Source: Micromussa lordhowensis (Eukaryota; Cnidaria; Anthozoa; Scleractinia; Lobophylliidae). From it: a DNA stretch of 64,000 nucleotides. This document shows, one piece after another, positions 1-13,100 of the stretch. A program made the translations under genes and the position numbers. Position 1 is the first letter of the stretch; each line of letters begins with the position of its first letter. The notes beneath the pieces are model-generated. The model was not told the DNA's origin. It saw nothing but the letters and a program-made list of their open reading frames with translations, and ran no database searches. The DNA is taken from positions 26,336,998-26,400,997 of the forward strand of contig OZ026605.1 of the NCBI GenBank assembly GCA_964020085.1, in the 5' to 3' direction.

Positions 1-44
1 GGATTTGATTATGGCAACATCATTGTCATCTGTTTCATCTTTAG
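1..44. other. End of the intron upstream of exon 1
   Basis: A pyrimidine-rich stretch ends in tttag before the first visible coding base at 45. The frame continues upstream without a stop by chance only; the module would be expected to have its GAGHGG lead-in in an earlier exon. Confidence 0.7.
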
Positions 45-1139
45 GTGACTTGTATTATGGAGATTACCGGACGAGTACAGTGGGCCCGTACGGTAACCTT
101 ATCACCCGAAGTGGACTTGGAGGACAAGGGGGTGGGGCAATAAAGATTGTGACGCGTCACTTAATTCTTGATGGACATCTGTCAGCAGACGGAGAGGACG
201 GTCCTCCCCCTAGTACCGCAGGGGGAGGCAGCGGGGGAAGTATCTGGATCGACTGCGAAGAGCTGGATGGCTACGGAACGATTAGTGCCAAGGGTGGGGC
301 TGGGTCTCCACAAAAGGGAGGAGGGGGATCAGGTGGCCGCATAGCAATTTATCACGCCTTCATGCTCAATTTCAACGGCACGCTTTCCGCCAAAGGTGGT
401 GACAGCGGCGTTGAACCAGGTGCTGCTGGAACCGTGTTCCTTGAGACTCGAAACGACAGCATAGTGGAGTACAGAGTTCTGAAGATCAACAACTACGGAT
501 TGGCCTATCCTTGGGCTGTGCATAACCGGCAAAGGAGACTTCGACATCTTATGAAAGGAATTTACAGCGATACAAGATACATTGGAGCTGTCACCTGGCT
601 ACACGAAGCCGACAATTACACCCTCGACGAGTTTCATCTCCATGGAAACTCGCACATGGCTCTGTATGGGAAAGCATCACGTGAGAATGTCAGCCTGTAT
701 GCACACACTCTCCGTGGCGATCGAAGTGGCGTGCTTCACATTGGTCGCCTCCAGTCCGTAGTGTTTAAATTCGTCGACCTGTATTTCCCGATAAATACAC
801 TTGTGTACTTCAACGCGTCTTTAGAGGTTCCGCGGCGGTTATCACTGCGGGAGGTTTACATGGAAATCAATGGAACTCTTGCGGACTCCGATGACTACAC
901 CATCGATAGAGATGGAAAGCTGTTTCTATGGTCTGGCGGCAATTCTCTCGGAGAAGACCTGGGCCACTTCCGGTTCATCAACATGTCAATCAAGTCGCTT
1001 GGTCTACTTCACACCACAAAACTTCCGGGGCATGGTCCCGTGAGTCTGCACATGACACGATTTGTGGTGAACGCTGGCGGGCTGGCCAGTGTCGACGACT
1101 TCTTTTTGGACTCAGAAAACGCCACAATCGATGTTGCTG
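45..1139 (+). CDS. Exon 1: Gly-rich module 1 (first in window)
   Basis: The acceptor catctttag precedes position 45 and the donor gtaaat follows 1139; both flanking introns are phase 1 and split a Gly codon. The exon begins inside a module at the Y-Y-G-D lead-in. It then shows GGGSGGSIWI (about 218-250), GGGGSGGRIAI (about 318-350) and GAAGTVF (about 420). A beta-rich tail follows with a LDEF.LHGN motif, GDRSGVLHIG and several NxS/T sequons. The complete Gly-rich core and tail lie in this one exon. The module is incomplete on its left because the previous exon is outside the window. Confidence 0.88.
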
Positions 1140-4100
1140 GTAAATTTCATTTTTATTTTTGCTAATATTAAATTAAAGCATTCAAACTTTCTTTTCTATG
1201 GTTTTGCGTGTGCCAAGGTTTAGGGAGCGTACATAATATTTGTGCCTAATCAAATGCAAAAACCATAACTACTTATGGTTTAGCTCGGAAAAGGTTTCCG
1301 GCGCTTTCATTCAAGCGTCATTGATGTGGTTACAGTGTGCTGTGATTGGTTTGTTACAATCTGTTTGTCGTGAACGCTCATTGGATCTGTGACGAACTTC
1401 CTCCAGTCTCTCTTAGTTTTTGCGGAAACCCTGAAATAGATTGCAGTAGGTAGGACTTCCTTTCTCTTCCCGCAGTCCGCTCTGTGTTTTTTTGCATTCT
1501 GTTTCGTGCTTTTCCCATTTTCTCACAAACTGAGGCCTGGAAATGGATAGTCTTTCATCAAAGTACATTTATTCTCAAAACGCAGTTAAAACAAATGTAG
1601 TTAAGTAGGCTGTTAATTAGATAAAAGATGTGAAAGTTGAATTGATAACATAACAAAAAACGAGCTTGCGACAAAGAAAAAATCTGAGTCCCCAACAGAA
1701 ATGGAACCATGACCTCCCGAACAACGGACAGGCGTTCTATCTACTGAGCTACGAGAACTCTTGGAGAGCAAGGTCATTTAATTAACTGAGTTCATATGTG
1801 ACGGGCGCCCTGCATACTTCTAGGTTCAGCAATATCGAAGTCATTGTGACTGTGAATAAAGATGAAAAAATATGGTGAATTTTAAGCTCGGTAACGAAAT
1901 GTGAAAGGTGAATCAACATGACGCGTGCGTGGGACAAAGATGTCTATCAGTTTTTTTATAGAAATATTTTTATTCTGCAATAAAAAGTAAGGATGAAAAA
2001 TTATTATTTTTACATGATTTTGTATTATTGTTAAGAAGTAAATCCAAAATGTAAGTAATACTACAACTTCTTACACAAAATGTGATGTTTTATAGAGGGG
2101 TGGGTCGTGTAGTTTTCAACCTTCGTTTAGGAGTTTGTGCCAAATGAAAGAGGTGGGTCATGTGTTTTCTAACCACCACATTTTCCAATTCTCCGCCCCC
2201 TATACTTTTTGACAAGCCCCTAATCTAGATTTTTCATTCCCCAACAGGTGAGGTGTCAGCGGACTTCAGAGGTCATGGCGCCGAACAAGGACCGGGAGCT
2301 GGTCGTCGGCGGACTTCCTACAACACTGGTGCTGGAGGTGGGGGCCACGGAGGCCGGGGAGGTCGGGGATCAGCTGGTCTCCAAACCTCTTACTCATACG
2401 ACTCTATATATGAACCCACACAGTACGGTAGTGGTGGAGGCAACGGCCTGTATGGCTGGGTTGGAGGACGGGGAGGCGGTCGGATTGTTTTTGAGATCTC
2501 GGGAATGCTACGACTCGAGGGACTAGTGCACGCCAATGGTGAGCCGGTTAGTAGGAATTCCAATGCAAGCGGCGGGGGTGCCGGGGGCAGTATTGTTATC
2601 CGTGCGTTAAATTTTGACGGTGAAGGCACCGTGTCGGTCAATGGTGGATCGTGCTTTTCGAGCCAGTCGCCGTATGCGGGCGGTGGAGCTGGCGGACGCA
2701 TTGCGGTTTATTATAATGGAAATTTCACCTTCATCGGATCGTTCCAGAGCTATGGAGGAACTAGCCGGGCAGAGTGGGGTGGAGCTGGAACTGTGTACAC
2801 GGAAAATAACCGAAACGCCAGTCGACCTTACCGCACTCTTAGAATTGACAACAGAGTGTTGGCTAATGGACCATCAAGGGTTCAAGAGATACAAGAGCTG
2901 AAACTAGCCGGGAACAAAGCTGATTATCCATATAACATGAGATCATACCAAGCCCCAAACGGAATTGTTTTAAGCACTACAGGAACACCTTATTGTTATA
3001 GACTTGTTTCTCACAACCCTGGACGGTGTGCAACTGGCAATTCGATGCTGACAAATCTGTTTCTGACAACGTCCAATCACTATTACACTCAGGATTCCAA
3101 CCCCATTGTGACGTATCTCTTTCCGCTGCCGTTGTACTTAGAGTACTTGTTGGTTTATCCTTACTGTCAGTCGTCGTTTTGGACTAAGTATTACGTACGC
3201 ATTTATCTCAGTGGCACTGAAGTTGCTGGATCCAATGCCTGGATCAACCCAACAAATTGCCTGCAAGGACAGCCGAGCAGAATGGATGTTGGACTGACTG
3301 TTGATAAGGTAGGTGAATTTCTTAATATCAGTTAAGAAGCAAGTGTCGTTAAGTTACAAGTTACAACTGAAGTTACAAGGTAACTTGTCGATACGCTTAT
3401 GGGCCAACTTTTGGTCAGGGTCCTTCCATGCACTTATATGATTGGTCAACAAGAGCCTGATCGACATTTTTCTTAGGACGTTTTCTTAGAGTCGTTTTTG
3501 GTTATTATGCGCATCGTATTTTTTGGTACGCTTCGGCGCAAATCAGGCGAGTTTGATGGAGCCATGGTTCGTATTCTGGTGTGCTGTCGAAGCGTACCAA
3601 AAAAAAATTTGTGTCCTTTAGTTCTTCCATAATGAACGACTCTATCAGGTCAGTGATTTGATTTCGAGTTGTATCGTGACAGTAGACAAGGTTGGATTTG
3701 AGTCCATTGAGTGTTTCTTCCGCAACAGGTTGCTTCAATAATTGTGCGGAGAAACTCTGTGTGATTAATTTTAGCGCCTTGCCCTCGGACACGCATGGAC
3801 AGAGGCCTTGGCTTAAACCAATGGCTTGAATTACTACTATTAATTAAGGGGGGATCTCTATACCTGAATGTTTATGAAATTCTTCATTAAATTATCATTT
3901 TACGTTATTTTCTTCAAATCCACCAATTCCCCATTCCTTTCTTCCTCATGAAGAATTATCTGAGAATTCCTTGGGGCCTTTCACTTCAAACTTTTAATGC
4001 ACTTCACCCTGAAAAATTCTCGAGTAGAAGACGAGAAAATAGCGCTTAAACTTATGGAAAACGCGGCGTTCAGATGTACCTTCCCCTCAAAGGACTCAGC

Positions 4101-7100
4101 TACGTCTCGGTTTGCGCATCTTGAAAAGTTTAGCCTAAATTTTTCAAGTTCGTCGTTTGTAATCCGTGTTAATCTCCTCCATCCTTAACCATCTTTGTTC
4201 CTTTATGCGTTATTATTATCTCTTTGGTGTTTTTCTATTTAAGTAAACTATTATTTTCAGGTTTCCCTCAATTTAAAGGTAATTTTTTACGTGGCCAAAA
4301 TAAACTGTGACTGAGCTCCTTTAAGTCATCGCACCATCCTTCGCACTGAGCTGTATTAAACTGTCCCCGTTTGATTCCCAGGTTGTTCTCAGTCTCCAGA
4401 AAACCAACAGTAATGCCTCTCTTAGTCTCGTGAGGTTCTTCGTTCGAGAAGATCCTTCGACCACGCTCCAAACGCCACACTACACTAGCCCCAGCACTTC
4501 GTGGATCATAAGTGAGGACGAACAGACCAAAGAACATGACTTCAGCGAGGTATGCATTCTTAGTTTTCCGTGGATTCATATCAAAGTTGACGCCACACTT
4601 TAGGAGAATCTTATGTTGGGTACCGCCAGTAATGTGCACGACGACAGACAACTGACTAGTGGTACTGACCCGAGTAACACTTGCGTTTTTCCTTGTTAAT
4701 ATGCAATTATAAGCCTTGGAATATTATTAGTAAATTTAAATCCGTTCCCAAGTTAAAAAAAGCTTTTTGCTGATGACTGCTTTGGTATAGTCTTTGAAGT
4801 CGCATTCCATTGCCATTTTGCGTCGAAGTATCTCCTTGCGTAACATAGCATCTTTTAAACACTCTGGCCTGGTTGCTCGAGAACCAGTTGACGCTAATGT
4901 TGGATTAAACCGATCATTATTACATCCATTATTGAGATAATTTCTCTCTATACCTATGCTCCTTTCTCACTGATTTGTTTTTTCGGTAATGAGTTTTTGT
5001 CCATTCTCTCTGTTAAGCTGCAAATCATGGGCCAAGGAAGTCTGTCGATATCTGGTAATAACGTCAAAATGAGCGTGGACAAAATTGTTGGAGATAGCAG
5101 TGGTATCCTGACCGTGCGCCCCACCCAGACCATTCACATGAGGGGCTCGGAGGGACATATTCCATTCTCGCTCCTGTCACAAAAAGGTTCCAATGTGACT
5201 TTTCCCAGCAGTATGAACTGTCGTGGAGTCGAGGTGGCGATGCGGGGCGTGATGGGAGAAATGACGAATCTTACTGTTGGACCGCAGTGTCGTTTTATTC
5301 TTGAGAATTCCACTGAAACGGAATTCGCGTTAGATCACGTGGTTGTGCAGACGGACGGTTACATGGCGGCTCTCAGAGAGGACAGGCAAGATGTTCGAAT
5401 GATTGGAAAAACGTTCGACATTAGAGGGGGAGCTAAGGTCAGTAGATTATGCATTGAATAGAGCGTTTTACAGTGGTCTGTTCAGTGACTTGGCTTTTGA
5501 ATGACAGCGAGGCTGCAGGTTTCCTTGTTTTGATACAGAGCTCACTGCTTTTGTTGTGAAAATCAAGTTAATCTTATGATAACTCGTTAGCATTTGAACG
5601 GGAAAAGGAGAGAGGTCTGTATCGAAGTAAGGTCACCTCCAGCCTCGCTTGCATTCATAGGCCAGGTAACTAAGCACACAGCCTAGTGTCTTGTTTGACA
5701 AATTCGTCTCGGAGCTGTAGATCTTACTCTTAAAAGTACTTGTCCGAAACAATTCATATGAAAACATGTTTCAACAGGGCTAACGTGTTGGATTCGAATC
5801 ATTTTCAAGTTCATAATACAGAGCCATCTGACAATTTGGAATAGAAAATAAACAAAACGACCCAGAGGATTGCAACAACTAATGTATGAACAGACCAGAA
5901 CAACTAATGTATAAACACCTCAGAAATTGTAACAGCTTTAATGAAGTGGTACTAACCTGATTGACACAATGATTTACCATCTGCATGTGTCATTCTCACA
6001 AAACACATGTTTAATGCTGTTCACACTACCTGTAAGGTCGCTGAGGGTAGTAACAATTGGTCGTAACTAGCGTTTCTTAAGGCTTTCTACATCAAGAACG
6101 CCGAGCATTAATGAGGCAATAAAGTCTCTAGAGAGATCTTTTTTTGATTACATCATGCTATATCATTCCTTTTTCTTATACGCTAGTAAGCCTTGATATA
6201 TTAGTCTAGTTCTGTCCCTCTCTCTGTCACGCAACGCTTGGGAGAGGGTCCAGGGACAATTGTGTGCGCATGCTCCCGCTAAACCAATCAGAACGGATCA
6301 GAGCGCAGGATGCCGATTTCACCCGACTCAAAAAATATTTATGGCGCGTGAGGTTGGCAACAAGCTTTAGTTCAAGATTAACTTGGAGGATTGGAATGCA
6401 TGTGGCATGTGTACGCTTTCATTAGTTTTATTTCTTGGAGAAAGAAAAGGAAGAGAGTTTTGAAACGAATTATGGCACGTTTGGAGGTGAGAAAGGAGAA
6501 GGCCAGGCGAGAAAGTCATTAAATATGTCCGATGCAAATGAGTGTGTTTCGCTACACGTGCCACTTCGCTCGCGGAGTAGTTTCGACATTTCAATTTTCT
6601 TTGCCTTACTTTTGGTACTGGAAACAAAACAGTGTGGATGCGGATTTTGCGATTTTCGAGAGGAGAGCGAATAAACTATAGCGAGTTCATGAAATATGCC
6701 CGTAGGGCGTTCGTCTCCAACCCCGATGGAAAACAGTCATTGTAATAAAGCAAATAAAGTTTCCTCATTGTAAAAAAGCAAAACTTGATTTAACAGTGAT
6801 AACAATCCTCGTTTTCGTCTTGTTTATTTTCAAATTCGTGCGCGTAATCTTTGCCACAAGGGTGGTTTACTTCAAACATAATTTCATTGTAGACTTGTAG
6901 TGGTCCTAACATGCGCAGTTAAACATATCTGCTGTGGAGAACCTAACAACAATTATCTGGTTGTATTTTTAGAGGTGGACGAAGGTCTTAAGTTTCCAGA
7001 AGAAGAGCTAAACACAGGCTTGGGACGAAAATTCCCAGTCATTATTAGAGGTTTTCCCAAGAGTTGCGGGTATCAATCTATTCTACTTTGATTTTTCTCA

Positions 7101-10100
7101 GGTGGAGGCAAACAGTCTCACTTTAGACTACGTAAACATCACTGTGGAACCCTTCGCTTACCTCTCGGGTGATGGCCTTGTTGACGAAGTTCCCGGATCA
7201 CGTTACTATGGAGACGGGTGGGGTGGTGACTCCGGTTCCTCAGGTGCAGGGCATGGCGGTCACGGCGGGTTGGGTAGAGGCCAATCAAAGGTCGGTGTCT
7301 CATACGGGAAATACAGAAGACCCACGGCATTTGGAAGCACGGGCGGAGCCAAGGTTTTTCCGTTCACAGGCGGATTAGGTGGAGGCCGGTTTAAAATCAT
7401 TGCTCACGATACGCTAGTAGTCGATGGAGTATTATCTTCCCAAGGGGGAGATGCACGGGCTTCTCGCAGCGGCGGTGGAAGTGGAGGGAGTATTCTCGCG
7501 TACGCATCAAGGTTACATGGCGACGGAGAATTTGACGTCTCCGGTGGTGTCGGGGACCGCTCAACCGCGTACTACGGGGGTGGAGGTGCGGGTGGTCGTG
7601 TTTGCTTGTACTATCGCGAGAACCACTTCCTGGGTCGCTTTCTCGGTGCGGGGGGCACCAGTCTGTACGAACCCGGTGGTCCAGGTACAGTATTTCTAGA
7701 GAATGTGCCTGGAATGAACGCTACCTATGGGCACGATCGTATTGACGAAGCAGCCCACGCGGAAAGAGTTATTCTGAATGAAGGTGTTATCAACGGAACA
7801 CAGTGGACTCGAAATAGAACTTTGTACCTTAACGGGCTGGGTCGTAAACCTTCAAATCCGGACGCCAATCTTAGCGCAAGCTACAGTGACTTCAGTCGCG
7901 GTGGATCAAGCAGGGCGTGGCTCACACTTGATGATGAGGATCTGGAGACAAACGGAACTGATCTTGAACTGGACGAGCTGCAACTTTACGGCGGAGCGCA
8001 GCTAGCCATCATAAATCCCGCTAGTACCAAAGCGCGCATCTCAATCGTGATTGGTCAAATGGAGGGAGATAGAACAGGGAGAATCCATTTGGGCTACAAC
8101 CAAACTTTCCTTTCCCTCCAGTCGTACCTCCCCATGGACATGATCATTTATCAGGGGGGGTTAACAACAATGCAGGGCGAGTTGCTCGTTGCCGGGGTTA
8201 CTGTTGAGGTTGATGGTGTTTTGAGAAGATGCCAGAACATTACCGTAGTTGATGATGGTCTTATTCGAATGAAGGAGATGTACGATACAGAGGGAAAGCC
8301 GACCAAAGTAAGTGAAATGTGTAGCCTTAATGTATCAGTGGCATATTTAATAGCGTTACAGTCCTTGACATGATAACTTCCTCGAGATTTGTCAGGCTGC
8401 TAAAAAGCTTTTAATGGCAGCAAAAATGCTTGTAAACGAGTTAAAAGGTTACAACGGTTTTGAGAAAGTGATTCAAGCATACCAACAGGCTGATTTAATA
8501 ATGCCAATGCCCCTTACTAATAATTGAATTAGAAGTTGATTTTACATAAAAACAGTTTCCTCTGATTGGTCACTTCATGAGTCCTACAACAATGAATCTT
8601 GGATAGGAAGTAGATATTGAATTCGCTAATACACCAAAGTCTGTTCGTGTTAATTGGGTGGTCGCCATAAAGAGGCTCTTAAATAACAACCGAACTGATC
8701 GAACTTATTTGGGGTGTTAGGAAATGTTTTCCTGTACAATAAAGCGTATTTAGTGATCTATCTCGGTTACAGACTAATAACAATATACACTGTAACTAAC
8801 ATGCGATTTATCGTTCATTTCTAGACCTTTTATTTCGAATCAATCAGCGTTCGAAACAAGGGCACCATGACGGTGACCAATCAGGAAAGAGTACGTGAAT
8901 TCCTTGGAACATCCATGCATGTGTTCGGCGGAGGAACGTTTACAGCAGTTAACCTTCATGTACACGTCCTGAATTTTACCATCGATGCTTTAGCTACCGT
9001 CCATGCAACTTTAAAGGGAGAGAACTTTGTTTACGATGGTATGTTTACTTCGGGCTAGTAATCTAGTATTGTATCGAAGTGTGTTATGTTGCCTTTATAT
9101 GAAACATTATCTTCAGTAGGTAATCTTTCATCTCTTGATCTTAATCAAGCTCGTACCCTTTTGTGACCTGTTTTCTTGTCGTTACTTATTTGTGAGGAGG
9201 AAATACTTCGCAAAAATCGCTGTAGATAGCAACTAAAGTGAGTTAATTTCTGATAAACGTCTTATAAAAGTCATAATTCTCAGCGACCAAGGAGGAATAG
9301 GGGTTACTTGTTATGGACTAGTTGCTTCAAGCCACGGCGACACAGAGCTACGTGTTGCTTACGGACTAGCGGTATATCTACAACTCACTTTCCTGAACAA
9401 CTTTAAGTCAATCATTTGGCGACTTTGCTATCTTTCTAATTATTTGATTACCGTGATTGACTTTACAGGTAAGGGTCCTGGTGCCAACTATCCGTCCCCA
9501 GGCTTTGCCGGAGGATCAGGTGGAGGCCATGGGGGACTGGGCGGACGTTCTGCGAGTCAAGTGACCACGGGCGCATCATATGGGTCAATAAAAGAACCCA
9601 ATGACTTTGGTGGGTTTGGCTGATGTTTCAAGCGAGCTTAGTTGTCTAGCTTTTGGGTTGTGAAGATTTCGGTGTTAGCTCTTGGGGCGAAAACATAATT
9701 TTCCTAACGAATCAATGCCAAGCATTTATTGAAACACGTTTTCTATATTAATGATTTTCTCCACTTTCGTCTCTTGAAATAAGATCTCTTTTGTAAGAAG
9801 AAATTAGACCTTTTTTATTCCAGGCCACCTGACTACTAAATCATTTAATACCCCACTTGCGTCCAAATGATTGCTGTTACTCTGTTAAGTTCGAGTCAAT
9901 TTAATTTCTAATAACATTAGAAGATCATAATTTGAATTACACGAGGTTTCCCGTCTTTGTCGCCGTTACAAGTTTTCTCGGACTTGCCGCCGATTACATA
10001 CATTTCCATCTATGCTCACCGCGGTTGTTTTCCGCTGGTTCTTTTTTTCCCGCGCTTTTCATTGGTTTCCCGCCAGGCGCTGGTTTACTTGTTTTTCTGT

Positions 10101-13100
10101 CATTGCCTCTGGTTTCACGTTTTTCCGCGCTTGCCGTCAGTTACCTGATTTCCCGCGCTTGTCGCCCGTTACCTATTTATATCGTTGTGACTGTGATAAC
10201 CTTGGTATGAGTATCATAAAAATCGTTACAAAATTGTTAAAATGACTCCATTTAATTGAGTAACTGATTAGTGGTGATGTTTGATCAACAGGTAGCAGTG
10301 GTGGTAAGGGAAGCAGTGGTGGGTATGGAGGCCGAGGCGGTGGTATTTTATTCCTCAACATCAGCGACACGTTGGACATTGAAGGAACGCTAAGTGCTGA
10401 TGGCGACAACTATGTTGGTTTATACGCTGGGGGAGGTAGCGGTGGAAGTATTCTTATCAGAACTGTCACATTTGAAGGAAGTGGGACCGTACAGGTTAGT
10501 TCAGTCAGCTGCTCAAACCTGACCACGTCACTTGCAAGCATAATTAGTGGCGCGGCTTAACTCCTCGACCTCAAACGTACCCGGTTTCATTTCTACGTTA
10601 CCACTGGCTGTGCAAGTGAAATGTTTATGTAGCCAGGTTTTGTTTTAGAATTTTTTATAATATAGCGCTGGCAATGGTGTCTTACGACTAGATAAGAACT
10701 GATAAGAATGAGCGGAGTGTAACGGCTCGCTTTAAACTGAAGATAAGATTAAGTCATGTGACCATGGAAAATGTATCTCGGAAAAGTATTGTAGGAAAAG
10801 TGTGCTTAGTGCTATTCATTTAACAAATAAGGAAGCCTAAGCCGTGTATAACACTGTGATAAAACACGACGGGCATTTGAGAACTCGAGGAAAATGTACA
10901 AAACACGAGCCGCATGCGAGTGTTTTATACATTTCTTGAGTGTTCTCAAATGTCCGGAGTGTTTTATCACAGTGTAATACACGGATTAGGCTTCTTCATT
11001 TGCTTTATGATATTGATTTTACGCGCAGAAAACAATAAAACACGCTTTTTCTATGTTTTATACCCTGATAAAACATTTTTTTTTTGCGCAGGGTCCTATC
11101 TATGTTATAATAGAGCACTTTCTCCGTGTTTATATAGCCTCATCTAAACACGAAGAGGGTTGGGAGAATTCGAGACAGCTACGCAAACGAGAAAAGAGAA
11201 CGCGCGCAGTGGCTCAGTTATTTTATAATATTTGGTATTGTATGTCATTATACATAATGACATACAATAATGACATTATATATAATGTCGTTGTGTGTAC
11301 GTCTTATTTTCACATTAGATATATCCATGGCAACGATCTGCTTTGTCAATACAGTAAAGTGTTGTTTGTTTTTGTACTTTAGGCAAATGGTGGCAGTGGA
11401 TACAGAAACCTGACTATGGGAGGGGGAGGTGGTGCTGGTGGCAGAATTGCCCTGTACTACCAGGGAGGATTCTTTGATGGCTTCTTAGAAGCTGCTGGTG
11501 GGATTGGGGACGTAGAGAATGGTGCAGCTGGAACTGTGTACGTGGAAAGAGCAGGAAATCATTCTGACCGTCCACATCGAACATTGAAGGTGGATAACAA
11601 GGGCCGATCACCGCTCACTGAACGAATCAACCAGGTACACAACAATTTTTAGCATTAGCCCAGTCGCGTTATTTTGGCCACGTATGAAATTACCTTCCAC
11701 GACTTTTCACGCGTTCGTCTGACGGAGCAAGCAAAAACTAATGAGCTATAACATCTACGTTAGTCTTTGTTCATTGTAAAAAGGCTGACACAATGATTGA
11801 CGTAAGGGTAGGCTTCCCACTAGATGCTTTTTCGATCTACCCGTGGAAAGAGAAGGGAGGATGAAAGGGGTTATATATGGTCGACCCTACAGCTTCACTA
11901 TACTATTTGGGAGAAACGCTAATCGGCCAAATATGAACGAGTCTTTAACTTGCTACTTGCAATTCATGACGCTACAACCTGATGTATTTTTTCCATTACC
12001 ATAGGTTGAAGAAATAAAACTTCATCCAGGATCTATGTTACATAGCTACTCGAAGGTCTACACCACCATAAGCGGACTGAGGTTTTCCTCCAGTGGCGTC
12101 ACGCAATCCTACGGGTCCAACCCTAACCCCAATTACTACTCCCTGTCACGGTTGTGCGATGGAAATCTTAAGAATGCTTATATAGTGACATCCTCCTACA
12201 CGAATGTGGTGATCACTGTCAGTTTACCAAGGAACATGTTTATTCATCACATAAGGATTTATCCTGTATGTAGTACATTTATGTTATTTGCCGGTCTTGG
12301 TCGGTCCGTACTGGGAAAAACTCTGCCCTTGGTCTTGAGTAGGGCTCTCGGCTCCGACCTCGAGCGTTACTCACGATCTCAGGCACAATTTGTCCCAGTA
12401 CGGACCCACTAAGGCCGGCAAATAGCGTGTTTCTTTGTCTCCTTAACATTTTTTTACCCCTTAACACACGTTTGATCGACAATACTATTTCATACGGCAT
12501 CAAACCATTGTTGAGAAGGTAGAGGAGATCTTTTGCCGAAAATATTTAATAATCAGTAAAGGAACTTGCACTCCCTTTTTACTATATACGCGCTTTTTTT
12601 TCTGCTGATGAGAAAGCTGAGGCAAAGAAAGACTAAAATTTCAAGAACTTGCTAAGGATAAGCTTAAGCCCAAGGCTGGAATTTATTTTTCCGTTTATTG
12701 TGGAAAACAAATTTAGTTACGTTACAGTGTTTGTAGTTTGGACACCATTTTGCTTTCAACGTAGTGGAAGGAACATTTACGGAGGTAATCTCCGAAAAAC
12801 TAACGGCATTCAGCCGCGCTTCCTTTCCCTTAGGAACGATAATTATTATAGTAAATTGAAGAGTATTGTATCTGAGTGAAGGACATACAGTCCCGCTGAG
12901 ACCGACTGACGTCATTTGTTTTCTTTCAGTATTGCCATCAAGGATACCGCGTCAGCTTCCAGCTGACTGCAAAGCACGCTACTCTGGGAACCAAAGGTTC
13001 AAGGTCATTTGCGGGTTGCTATGACACTTCTGTTTATAATGATGTATACATGGAAGACAGCATTTCAGAGTTTACTTTAACCTTGACGCGGCTAGAATCC

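Larger units (their letters stand above)
10495..11382 (+). other. Intron 8 (888 bp, phase 0), rich in foldback elements
   Basis: It holds a long hairpin (10822-11003), a second element-like segment (about 11,040-11,210) and two palindromes (11236-11269 and 11272-11289). Open frames in this interval are by-products of these repeats. Confidence 0.75.

Noticed and set aside
1688..1758. Functional tRNA gene with GTT anticodon
   Set aside because: The T stem does not pair, the B box is degraded and the D stem has a mismatch; SINE remnant is more likely.
2390..2701. Minus-strand proline-rich frame (and similar ones in other Gly-rich exons)
   Set aside because: Reverse complements of GGN glycine codons give CCN proline codons; these are shadows of the Gly-rich exons.
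4268..4651. Minus-strand open frame of 127 codons
   Set aside because: It lies antisense to exon 3, whose plus-strand translation fits the module landmarks (DFSE) and splice phases.
9932..10245. Hydrophobic open frames in intron 7
   Set aside because: They arise from the pyrimidine-rich TTCCCGCGC repeats in three overlapping frames.
10914..11382. Two plus-strand frames in intron 8
   Set aside because: They run through foldback elements, are rich in F/Y/I and have no domain.
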